In this document: positions 55,743 to 64,000 of the stretch, piece after piece | Layout: the number at the start of each line of letters is the position of its first letter | Position numbering within the stretch: the stretch's first letter is position 1 | Source: Flaccisagitta enflata | Taxonomy: Eukaryota; Chaetognatha; Sagittoidea; Aphragmophora | Length of the DNA: 64,000 nt | Direction of reading: 5' to 3' | NCBI GenBank assembly: GCA_965153355.1 | Contig: OZ231127.1 | Coordinates: forward strand, 36,580,001 to 36,644,000 | Program-made: the position numbers and the translations under genes | Notes under the pieces: generated by a model | What the model saw: the letters and a program-made list of their open reading frames with translations, nothing else | Database searches by the model: none | What the model was told of the DNA's origin: nothing

Positions 55743-56685
55743 AATAATAACAAATCTTCAGAAAACGTTAATGTTATACATATTTATTAAAAGGCTGTTC
55801 ATGACGATTACCTTGAACTGATGGGATACAGCCAGAATCAAAGATACATGCTGAATTAGTAATATCTATTGAACTCAAGACTACAAAAGAAATACCTTTA
55901 AACAAGTTGCTTTTTAAAGGTCTTTTTCAGCTAAACCAACAACAACCCTAGAAAAGGCAAAATGTGCATCTAGTGCAGCTGGGATGTCTCTTGTCTATTC
56001 CAATGATTGCTGATAAAGTAATTCATACATTATGCCATCCAAAAGTGTTGGCTTCCTCCATCATAATTCATTGAAAGCCAAGTGATTGTTATGAAAGTTG
56101 GATAACATTACCACCAAAACTACCTTATAAAAGGACAAGAGCCTTTGGAGCTCTTAATGTTGTTTTATCTTGACCCTTCACTAAGTAAGTACTATCCTTT
56201 CTCAGAAAATACTGTAGAGATTATCATGAGAAATCAAAAAGTGATGTGTCGTTTTAAAATGGGGAAGTCGAGGTGCAAACAAAGGCAAAGTTTTGATTTC
56301 AGTCTCTATTCATGATAACATTCATAACTACATTGTAATTCTTAAATAAAATTCATAGTTTATAGTTTATTATTATTTTATTTATACAAGAAAACTTAGT
56401 ATGATAAAAGCTTTGCTTTATTTTATTGATAAAAAGAAGAAATAATCAGTATAAGTAAAAATAGTGATAGTGAAAATAGTTAGGCAAAAATTTAAAAAAA
56501 AGAAAATTCTAAGACTTGAAACAAATTGGACAATTTTGCATTTCTAAGAACATGGCCCTCATCTCCTATGTTCTTAGAATAAAGCCATGTTTTTGAAAAT
56601 GCGAAATTTTGCATTTAAAAAAAGCCTTAGAATTTTCTCTAAAACAAGTCAAGTTGCAAAGTGAAATTTTCTTAAAAATTCCCTC
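55743..56685. other. AT-rich intron sequence, nothing recognised
   Basis: A weak inverted pair near 56510-56640 (AAAATTCTAAGACTTG against its near inverse) is visible. No gene. Confidence 0.4.
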
Positions 56686-57008
56686 TTTTTAGTCGCATGC
56701 ACGCGACTCTACAACCCGCTTTGTCGGTCAGTCGGTCCGTTGGTCCATCCGTTGGTCCGTCTGTCACACTACTTTTATAATATATGTAGTTATTTCTCGT
56801 CATTCTAAGTATTCTAAGTCATTTTAAGTCATTTTAATTCATTTTAAGTCACTTAAGTCAAATAGGTCAAAGTAATCATTTCAGTCATTTTATGTCTTTT
56901 TAAGTCATTAAAAGTCATCATGAATCATTTTAGTCATCTTGAGTCAATAAAAGTCATCTTAAATTATCTATGTACCGCACGCAACTTATAGGTGTTGGCC
57001 TAGTTTTC
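56686..57008 (+). repeat. Hairpin-headed GTCY repeat, AAGTCATTTT subfamily, full-length
   Basis: TTTTTAGTCGCATGCACGCG, CTACAACCCGCTTTGTCGG, GTCC/GTTG tract, about a dozen AAGTCATTTT decamers (56800-56965), then CCGCACGCAACTTATAGG and GTGTTGGCCTAGTTTT. This copy defines the subfamily. Confidence 0.85.
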
Positions 57009-57713
57009 TCCTCTTTTCATTTGCTCAGCACTCTCTCTTATCTACTAATGATTTCCCATGCATAACTAAAATAAGTATAAGATAACGATAATAATTTTAA
57101 GTAAAGAAAATCTTATTTAGTGAGATTTTAAATATTGAAAAAAATGTTTTACTTGTCAAATTTGTTCTTCGCTTGCACCAATTCCTGTCTATTTCTGAGA
57201 TATGCAAACCCTAAGAAAACACCTGATAGATATAGCTATAGATAGATATATAGATAAAGCAATAGATAGATATAGATAGATATAGCATCTAGGCACCTTC
57301 TCATGCTCATCATATACTAATGATGGCAAGATACTAAAACTCTCTCCTTCCAGCAACATCCTTCTCTATATTCAATTCTTTTTTTGCAGACACATGACTT
57401 TTGGTCTTTTGGTCAGTCGCTTGGTCCGTCAGTTCATAACACTTGAATTGTTTGAGGTGTTTTTTTTCATTATAATGACATTAAACTGTCCCTACCCAGC
57501 CACCCAAGAAAGTGGTGTCACGTATCTGGCTGTTAGAGGTTCATCCATGCCACTTTACTTTCCCGTTATCATTTGTACCGTGTTTCTTTCATTTCTGTCA
57601 TATCCTGATGCTGTCATTGGATCCGTCTTCGCGTGTCATTATTCAAACTGTCGTTCTCATATTTACAGGACGTTCTGATATGGTGTGCGCGTTTCCTTCC
57701 TTACCCATACTTA
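57009..57713. other. Intron sequence; (GATA)n and a partial GTCY copy
   Basis: AGATAGATATA tract at 57225-57285. TTTTTTGCAGACACATGACT with GGTCAGTCGCTTGGTCCGTC at 57385-57432 is a decayed GTCY 5' end. Confidence 0.5.
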
Positions 57714-57835
57714 CAGTAGATCTCGTCTAGACTTGAGATAACGGGGGCAAACATTGTGGAAAGACGAATGAAAGCAGGGGAGCGATATTTGGATCATAGA
57801 CTAATCAAAGGATGCTTAGTTCCCCATGATAGCTG

Positions 57836-57849
57836 GTTGCTATGGAAAC
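57836..57849 (+). promoter_or_regulatory. RFX-type X-box motif
   Basis: GTTGCTATGGAAAC fits the RYYNYYATRRNRAC consensus known for RFX/DAF-19 sites in ciliary genes. Binding is not shown by sequence alone. Confidence 0.5.
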
Positions 57850-58134
57850 ACATTTCCATGTATTCTCGCTAAAATATACATATTTTGAGAGATTTTTTCA
57901 GGGAACATTGCTTAAATTTGCTACAACTTTCCCACAGTATGTTCTGTAAGAATATCGCTCGTTTGGCCGTTGCTAGGGAGCGTATCCATGTGTGACAACC
58001 CCTAGCAACCGCTAAACAAGCGACATTCTTACAGAACATACTGTTGGAAAGTTGTAGCAAATTTAATTCTAAAAAATGTTCCCTCAAAAAATTTCTCAAA
58101 ATATTGATATTTTAGGGAAAATACATAGAAATGT

Positions 58135-58148
58135 GTTTCCATAGCAAC
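58135..58148 (-). promoter_or_regulatory. RFX-type X-box motif, inverted twin
   Basis: Same 14-bp motif on the opposite arm of the palindrome. Confidence 0.5.
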
Positions 58149-58270
58149 CAGCTTTCATGGGCAATAAACCATCCTTTTATTAATCTATGTTTCAAATATC
58201 ACTCCCCTGGCTTCATTTGTGTTTCCACAATGCTTGCCCCCGTTATCTCAAGTCTAGACGAGATCTACTG

Positions 58271-58712
58271 TACCTTACCATTACCATTACTTATACGCTT
58301 GGCATACTACTTAGAGCATTCTCCTCCTTTCCATTTGGCATTACCTGCTATCGTTACTCATCGTCATCAGTGTATACTTCGTTACCTACATCTTGTGCCT
58401 TCTCCCCTCCAGATGATTTCCTCGTCAGACTTGTACAGACATTATAGAGATATCATCTCCACACGACCCTTTACCAGGTGAGACTGGCACCTAACATGGC
58501 CTTGATGTGTCTTCATTTGATGCAAAAGTCCCCATTACTTTCTCTTGTTTGATAGTTTTTAACCATTTTTGGTTGGTGAAAAAGCAAAACTAAGTTTATA
58601 TATACATAAAATACTGCTCTATAGTCTATACTGCTAGCAGAGCTAGCAAATAAATATTTTCTCGGCTATCTGCCAACAGAAAAAAAATTTACTGCTTTTA
58701 TGAACAGTAATG
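58271..58712. other. Intron sequence, nothing recognised
   Basis: CTGCTAGCAG-type palindromes near 58630. Short frames only. Confidence 0.35.
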
Positions 58713-58923
58713 ACAAGGCCAAGGGATAGAGACCAACAAGAAATATGACGGGGACAGAGATAAGGGGGAAGCGAGAGCGAGAGAAGAGAGACTGAAGTCC
58801 TGAGTGGTGTAGGGAAGGGGTGTTAATACCCCTCGTTCCGTATCTCCTCTATCGGTCTCGGGTCCCCCTTGTCTCTTTCCCCGTCGTATTTCTCGTTAGT
58901 CTCTATCCCTTGGCCCTGTCATC
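58713..58923. mobile_element. Small foldback adjoining the duplicated exon 2 border
   Basis: TGACAAGGCCAAGGGATAGA (58713) is inverted at 58900-58919 (TCTATCCCTTGGCCCTGTCA). Pairing continues through AAATATGACGGGGACAGAGA. The right arm runs directly into the exon 2 copy. Confidence 0.7.
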
Positions 58924-58965
58924 ACTTCCTCTCAGATGCATTTCAAATTTACGTGACCAAGCGGA
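58917..58965 (+). pseudogene. Inverted partial copy of the OTU exon 2 acceptor and first 11 codons
   Basis: On the plus strand: the acceptor (CACTTCCTCTCAG) plus about 32 nt of exon 2, ending in GACCAAGCGGAG. It matches the minus-strand original (54942-54990) at all but one or two positions. It lies inside intron 1, so the pre-mRNA contains both sense and antisense copies. Confidence 0.85.
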
Positions 58966-59280
<315 letters not shown>

Positions 59281-59389
59281 CAGAAAGGAAGTGGCAGAGA
59301 GAGAGACAAACATTTACAGATTTTCAGTGATAGGAAAACATAACAACCAAAATACAATAGTGAAACAAACAAAACGGCCTGAAATTAAC

Positions 59390-59553
59390 CTTTTCTTCAC
59401 TTGATCGTGAAATATTTGGACTTGATAGATCGCCTCGGAGAAGACGCGGAAAAGCGACGAAATGTCCTTGGCAACCGGTTTCCTGTATAGGTCTTTTTTC
59501 GCCAAGAACAAGTCCATAGCGTCGCCACGCGGTGGCCGCTCAACTCGTGCCAT
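59390..59553 (-). CDS. OTU-domain gene, exon 1 (catalytic cysteine replaced)
   Basis: ATG in context GAAATGG at 59553; 54 codons plus AG, then donor GTTAAT at 59389. A second in-frame Met (13) aligns with the Met that precedes the OTU domain in human OTUD4. Residues 22-53 hold LYRKPVAKD-ISS-LFRVFSEAIY, clearly the start of an OTU domain of the OTUD4/ALG13/Otu type, which cleaves ubiquitin chains. The family motif D-G-x-C is D30-I-S-S33 here, so the nucleophilic Cys is Ser (codon TCG at 59455-59457). Phase fits exon 2 exactly (AG|A gives Arg55). Likely an inactive or altered OTU protein. Confidence 0.88.
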
Positions 59554-59961
59554 TTCCGGCCACAGGCGAGAGAGATAACTGGCGCGAAATTCAGAAACTT
59601 TCTACGCTAGACTCGCTAGTCTACTGCAGGTTATTAAGTTTTATCTATGGCTAATTCATCGTCATGTTTTCAGTATTTTGATTGTAATCAGTTGATTAAA
59701 GATATAACCGAGCGGTAATTAACTGGATAAAAGAAATATTTTAATTAAGTTTAGTACCTATGTCAAACAGCGGGTTAATTCACGCATGACTCGCAATTAG
59801 CGTTTTCGTAAGCTGAAAACGTGTTCACAGCGTTACGATACATAGACAAAGACAACTTTGAGTGCCCTCTGCCCAGAGCTGGAAGTGGTTCAATAGTGTC
59901 CTATGATACTTAGTGAATACCAATCACCCGGCGGAAAAAAACCTTCTGTATAATAACGCAG
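59554..59961. promoter_or_regulatory. Probable 5' flank/promoter of the OTU gene
   Basis: About 400 bp of repeat-free DNA between the OTU start codon and a candidate plus-strand exon at 59962. CGCG-containing segments lie near the start. No TATA box is evident. Assignment rests on position only. Confidence 0.35.
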
Positions 59962-60210
59962 GGGCTCATTTACACTGAACTAAGACATTTGTCTAAGCGC
60001 GTATTTTTGGAGAACCACTGTAGAGTTCGCATTAGCCAGTCGAATTCGAACTACAAAAAGAAGTGGTATTCGCTTGTAGGAATATCAGATATTGAGCATG
60101 TAATAACTAATAAGTTAGCAGCGATCTTCATAAGCGAACGAGAAAAATCTAGGTTCATCAAATTTGACGATTGCATTACTGCTTTGTCATCATATGTTCG
60201 AATTCCATAG
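59962..60210 (+). CDS. Candidate terminal exon, unrecognised
   Basis: The frame opens right after an AG (59960-59961, AATAACGCAG) and runs 82 codons to TAG. It has protein-like composition (NYKKKWYSLVGISDIEHVI, AAIFISEREKSRFIKFDD) but no ATG and no family I recognise. Low repeat content around it supports a low-copy origin. The acceptor pyrimidine tract is weak, so a chance open frame is possible. Confidence 0.27.
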   Translation, partial: GLIYTELRHLSKRVFLENHCRVRISQSNSNYKKKWYSLVGISDIEHVITNKLAAIFISEREKSRFIKFDDCITALSSYVRIP

Positions 60211-60570
60211 ATATATAGGCGTAATTGAAACATCTCTAGCTTTAAGAGTTTCTTCTCTGGGTTTCATCCTTTCCCTTGCAAAGATGATTCATCGGCGAAT
60301 TGGCCCTTGTTATTCATTAGCCAAAACGTAGCAAGTCTTTGAAATCATTTGTGGTTGAGACCATCTCTTGATGTACTAGCTTAGACGTCCATTCAAAATG
60401 TACATGTTACATTGGTCCTCTGAAAATAAAAAAGGCAACTAAACATGGGTTACTTCCATAATTTAACAAAAAACAATAGCATCGGTGAAGATGAATTTAA
60501 CAAAACTGCATCGAGAGCATGTACATCAACAACTTCAACGAACAAATAAAGAAACAGGGAAACCACTGTT
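60211..60570. other. Unassigned low-copy DNA
   Basis: No repeat or coding signal seen. Confidence 0.35.
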
Positions 60571-60572
60571 TA

Positions 60573-61288
60573 CAGACGGAACACTAATTTAGCGTGTGGC
60601 GGCGACAAAGGTTTTAGCCACCCCCCCTACAGCTAACATGACTTCATCTTTTTCGAAACTGAAAGTGGTTTTGAGCATTTTGGGGATTTTGATGCGGCGC
60701 CACCGAGGTGATTTTTAAATTTTTATCTAGAACCCCCAAGTTAACCCCCCTTCAACCCCAAAATAACTACCCCCCGAGAGCCAAAAAATTGATGAAATTT
60801 TTTTTCTTGATTTTTGATCATTTTTTTGTTGATTAGTGTTATATGATGTTTTTATACCACTATATTTCATATTTTTTTGTTTTGTTGTAAAATATTTAGT
60901 AAAAGTTTTTTTTTTGAATTCTAAATCTTATATTCTTAAATATTCAAAATTAATTTTTTTGATAAAAAATTACAAAATAAACCAAAAAAATATCATTGAT
61001 AGTTGATACAGACATCATATAACACTATTCAACCAAAAAATGAACAAAAATCAAGAAAAAAAATTTCAGCGATTTTTTGGCTCCTGGTGGGGTGGTCATT
61101 TTAGGATAAAGGGGGGTAGATTGGGGGGTTCTAGATAGAAATTCAAAAATCCCCTCAGTAGCGCCATATCAAATCCCCCAAAGTGCTCAAAACAATTTTT
61201 AGTTTGAAAATAGATTAATCCATACTGGCTGTAGGGGGGGTGGCTAAAAGTTTTGGCGCCGCCACACGCTAAATTAGTGCTCTGTCTG
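60573..61288. mobile_element. CAGACGGA foldback MITE, complete copy
   Basis: The ends CAGACGGAACACTAATTTAG and CTAAATTAGTGCTCTGTCTG are inverted and flanked by TA. The arms, ~300 bp each, include GTGTGGCGGCG, the C7 run, and GGTTCTAGATAGAAATTC. 716 bp with an AT-rich centre. No coding capacity; minor frames are shadows. Confidence 0.92.
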
Positions 61289-61447
61289 TATATAAATAAC
61301 AACCGCGACGACGGAATAACAGCCACCTGGAAAGTCGTAAGCTAATGATGAAGGAGAAAACGTACCGAGCAACCGTACCGTTTTTACAATACAAACAGAT
61401 GTACACGGCGCGGCGTGAGGAGGGTTAAATGGCTTAGTGCGTCTGCG

Positions 61448-61583
61448 TCACATTTGGACGCTTCGATTTTTCGACGGAGAGGCAGGTTGAAATGTGATTT
61501 GCATGGATGAACTTAAAGGAAGCGACCGCAGCGTAGGAGTACTCGGTGATGAGGGTTCCAAGAGCGGAATATCTAATGATGAC
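61448..61583 (-). CDS. Candidate last exon, Ser/Pro-rich, unrecognised
   Basis: After acceptor TTGCTGTTCAG (61585-61584), one base plus 44 codons to TGA. It encodes a Ser/Pro-rich, probably disordered tail (DIPLLEPSSPSTPTLRS, PASPSKNRSVQM). An overlapping frame is also open over the same stretch, so the choice rests on composition. It could be the end of a minus-strand gene that extends beyond the MITE; no partner exon identified. Confidence 0.27.
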
Positions 61584-61923
61584 CTGAACAGCAAGGAAAG
61601 TGCAGTGGGATAATCGGCAATCAATTTTCCGTTTCGGCGAGTAAGACAATTCTATTGCTAATCGCGAACGCGCGATTCTTATCGTTGCTGTGTCGGTGAG
61701 TCGGCTTATACATCCGTCCGACCGAACCTCCGTAATATTTTTCGCTTTTTTTACGCTCTTGCCCCTGCCAACCCGGTCGGGACCAGCACTTTGACTTGTT
61801 TTTCTTCTCGGCAAATGCTGCCTTTCAAAACTACTAATAACCTAAAAATCGCGATCGTGATGAAAAGATAGAACTATTACCCAGGTTGACGATTATTATT
61901 TCGGTCCTGCAAATTGCCGTTAG
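61584..61923. other. Low-copy DNA with GTCY fragment
   Basis: GTCGGTGAGTCGGC, CCGTCCGACC and TTGCCCCTGCCAACCCGG (61690-61790) are decayed family motifs. Confidence 0.4.
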
Positions 61924-62051
61924 TCATCGATCCCGGTTTATGGCACGGTATGACGTTACCGGCAAAGTCCGTTAGAGTAAGCGTCGAGGAAGAGCCAAAT
62001 GGTGGCGAAGGGTCTGAAAAGAAAAGCAGAAAACGTCGAATCAAGTTAAAG
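61924..62051 (+). CDS. Candidate internal exon, basic C-terminal part, unrecognised
   Basis: Acceptor GCCGTTAG and donor GTGGAG bracket 128 nt, open in one frame. It encodes IDPGLWHGMTLPAKSVRVS, an acidic Gly-rich linker, and EKKSRKRRIKLK, which would suit a nuclear localisation signal. No family recognised; isolated, so low confidence. Confidence 0.22.
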
Positions 62052-62514
62052 GTGGAGTACGCCCTCACATGCATATCTTCAGCTAGCTGCGTTATTTCTT
62101 GTACACGCTTTGTAATTAATGGGATCTACATCTACAAAGAGATCATCGTCCAAATCTTTGTCATTCCAACCCCAATTTGTGTGGTGCATGCCGGAAAACC
62201 GGCGTAAAAAAAAATCAGCTCCAACTTTTCCGTCAGTTTGCCATTATTGTCACCCGTCTTGATGGTGGAAACTGATAAAAAAATTTAGAATATTCAAAAC
62301 AGTTTTTGTTAGCAAATCTACACAGAACCCTACAACGGAGTAAGCCCCTAGAGGCATGTATGCCAAATCCACCCCTTTTCAGTCATGGACTAGCAACTTT
62401 ATATAAGAGGCGTTGTCTGTCTGTCTGTGAGTCCCTCCATTGGTTAGTCAGTGAGACCCTGATGATCGTAAAAAAAAGTACAGAAATGCACATATCTGCC
62501 ACTTCTATAAGTGT
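62052..62514. other. Unassigned DNA with GTCTG run
   Basis: GTTGTCTGTCTGTCTG (62413-62428) may be a GTCY-family relic. No gene. Confidence 0.35.
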
Positions 62515-62621
62515 GGGCACGCATGCGTGCGTGCTTGCGTGTGTCTGTGTGTGTGTTTGTATGTTTGTGTGTGTGTATGTATGTATGTATGTATGTGTAT
62601 GTATGTATGTGTATGTATGTA

Positions 62622-62685
<64 letters not shown>

Positions 62686-62756
62686 GGTGTGTGTGTGTGT
62701 GTGTTTGTGTGTGTGTGCATGTGTCTGTGTGTGTGAGTGTGTCAGTGTGTGTGTCT
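62515..62756. repeat. (TG)n and (TATG)n compound microsatellite
   Basis: GTGTGT with TATGTATG blocks (62570-62630) and a long pure (GT)n (62627-62681). Confidence 0.97.
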
Positions 62757-62796
62757 GGAGGGGAAGTTTAAAAGGGTTGTAAGCCCATAGCTAATA

Positions 62797-63212
62797 AACA
62801 AGGCTGGATACACTTGCGGATGGGCAGGGGCCATGGTTGGGATCCAGGCGTGTATAAAGTTGAGCATTTCCCCCCCCCCCCCCCGTGCGGGGGGGGAATA
62901 AAATCAAAGGGTTTGGAGATGGGGAAAAAAGTCAAAAGCTAAAAAAGATGAAAAAAGAAAATTTTTGAAGATTTAATATTTTTGATAGTTCTAAATGGTA
63001 GTTTCTGACCACTACAACACATTTTAACACTATCTAAACCTATAATAAACTGTTTGGTTGCTTTGTGGGGAAGAAAATCATAGATCTTGTAACGCGACTC
63101 GACGTGTCGTGGGAAAGAAAATCAAAGGCAGGGGGGGGGAATAAAATCAAAAGCCGCTCAATTATATACACCCCTGTTGGGATCACTAGAGCATTTGGGC
63201 AGGAGCAGTGAA
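62797..63212 (-). repeat. Hairpin-headed GTCY repeat split by a hAT-like MITE
   Basis: AACAAGGCTGGATACACTTG and GGATGGGCAGGGGCCATGG (62797-62836) and CATTTGGGCAGGAGCAG (63192-63210) are the two halves of the family 3' region on the minus strand. They are separated by the MITE at 62845-63176 with an 8-bp duplication. Confidence 0.82.
62845..63176. mobile_element. hAT-like MITE, copy 2, with perfect 8-bp target duplication
   Basis: CAGGCGTGTATAAAGTTGAG at one end and the inverse of CAGGGGTGTATATAATTGAG at the other. TTGGGATC occurs immediately before (62837-62844) and after (63177-63184). Internal C14 and G8 runs, and TTTGATTTTATTCCCC-type motifs, match copy 1 in opposite orientation. Confidence 0.92.
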
Positions 63213-63870
63213 GGAAACAACAGCCGCTGCCCAAAAAGGTACAGCTTTTAGGCAGCGGCCCCAAAGGGATCGATGACTGATGCTTTCACACATATTGGGA
63301 ATATTCTCCTTCTCCTCCTTCTCTTCTTTCTCCTTTTTGGGCAACGGCCCTGAAGGGGTTGAAAACCTATGCTTTCACATATGCAGAAATTTCTGCTCCT
63401 CCTTCTTGAACGTAACCCCCCTACAAGGCCCAAATCCCAGTGGCTAGACCCAAATCTTAACCTCAAGGCCCAAATCTTAGCCATGAGGCCCAAATCCCAG
63501 TCTTGAGGCCCAAATCCCAACCTTGAGGTCCAACTACCAGCTTCAAGGCCCCAATCTTTGGCTCACCGCCCAAATCCCAGCCTTGAGGTCCAAATCCCAG
63601 CCTCAAGGCCCAAAATCCTAGCCCAAATCGCAGCCTTGAGGGATTTGGGCCTCAAGGCTAGGATTTGGGTCTTGTGGTTTGTATTTGGGCCTTGTGAGGG
63701 AGGGGGTGAGGGGTATGGAGAAGGAGAGAGAAGAGAGAGTGGAGAAATTTCTGCATATGTGAAAGCATAGGTCATCAACCCCGGGGGGCCTCTACCCTGC
63801 ATCCTCCCTCAAACTTAATCACAAACTACTCCAGCAGGGCACAGGTACCGCTAATCATCCATTGCTTTTG
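63213..63870. mobile_element. Foldback-like element, copy 2
   Basis: TGCTTTCACATATGCAGAAA (about 63370) is inverted at about 63745-63765. Outer motifs are GGCAGCGGCCCCAAAGG and, inverted, GGGCACAGGTACCGCTAATC. The interior is degenerate AGGCCCAAATCCCAGCCTTG units, about 12 copies, which flip orientation near 63640. A second start-like block lies at 63220-63300. Related to 22938-23485. Confidence 0.75.
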
Positions 63871-63924
63871 TGGCTATTTCAACATGGCTTTTACAGTCTT
63901 GACCATCTATCTACTCTTCACCCT

Positions 63925-64000
63925 TATGTCATTTCAAGTCGAGCGTTACGCGACTCTACACCCCCGTCAGTCCGTCGGTCCATTAGTCTGTCGATGCGTC
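63925..64000 (+). repeat. Hairpin-headed GTCY repeat, cut by the window edge
   Basis: GTCATTTCAAGTCGAGCGTTACGCGACTCTACACC in pieces, then GTCAGTCCGTCGGTCC. The rest lies outside the window. Confidence 0.65.

Larger units (their letters stand above)
57714..58270. mobile_element. 557-bp TA-flanked palindromic element carrying X-box motifs
   Basis: The ends CAGTAGATCTCGTCTAGACT and AGTCTAGACGAGATCTACTG are perfectly inverted and flanked by TA (57712-57713, 58271-58272). The arms, ~255 bp each, stay roughly 88% complementary up to a short centre near 57985. Each arm holds GTTGCTATGGAAAC. No coding capacity. A Tc1/mariner-type foldback MITE is the likely class. It lies in intron 1 of the OTU gene. 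Confidence 0.9.

Overview
This is eukaryotic nuclear DNA, most likely from an invertebrate animal. The pointers are short exons with GT/AG borders, a CR1-type LINE, Tc1/mariner-like and hAT-like miniature transposons, degenerate TTAGGG-type repeats, and abundant (TG)n, (TC)n and trinucleotide microsatellites. A marine, possibly molluscan or other lophotrochozoan genome would fit, but nothing in the window fixes the species. There are no prokaryotic operons, rRNA, tRNA or CRISPR arrays that I can support. Most long open frames are simple-sequence artefacts or transposon remains.

Layout. 0-1.6 kb holds telomere-like sequence and a ~380-bp tandem repeat. 1.6-9.7 kb is low-copy, microsatellite-rich DNA with no gene I can support. 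10.1-11.2 kb has two phase-compatible candidate exons of an unrecognised gene. 11.3-20.7 kb is a repeat complex: 340-bp units, an inverted pair of palindromic satellite arms, an exact 300-bp duplication, a LINE fragment with an identifiable empty site, and a 163-bp tandem array. 20.9-24.4 kb holds MITEs and foldback elements. 24.4-28.8 kb is a lightly damaged CR1-like LINE on the minus strand. 28.9-30.9 kb is a second copy of the 340-bp/163-bp cassette. 31.6-34.3 kb is a Tc1/mariner-derived inverted-repeat element filled with minisatellites. 35.4-36.3 kb is a TA-flanked terminal-inverted-repeat element. 36.3-42.8 kb is an LTR-retrotransposon-like element with one intact gag-like ORF, a polypurine tract, identical 251-bp direct repeats and an internal inverted copy of part of its 5' region. 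43-53.8 kb mixes MITEs, minisatellites and a ~790-bp pyrimidine tract.

The best-supported host gene is on the minus strand at 59553-53972. Four exons with canonical borders and consistent phases encode an OTU domain of the OTUD4/ALG13/Drosophila Otu type. The position of the catalytic cysteine is serine, while the catalytic histidine motif is kept. Its introns are crowded with repeats, including a 557-bp palindrome carrying RFX-type X-boxes and an inverted copy of the exon 2 acceptor. Weaker candidate exons lie at 43.2, 47.8, 60.0, 61.5 and 61.9 kb.

A recurring theme is a dispersed, apparently non-autonomous repeat family, at least fifteen full or partial copies. It starts with a short hairpin (type GTCGCGTGCACGCGAC), runs into a GTCG/GTCC microsatellite and ends near GGCCTTGTT. 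Stem sequences differ between copies partly by pair-preserving changes. A second family (15.4, 18.5 and 29.3 kb) starts with a different hairpin but has a similar plan. These hairpin-headed elements are the most promising undescribed feature of the window.
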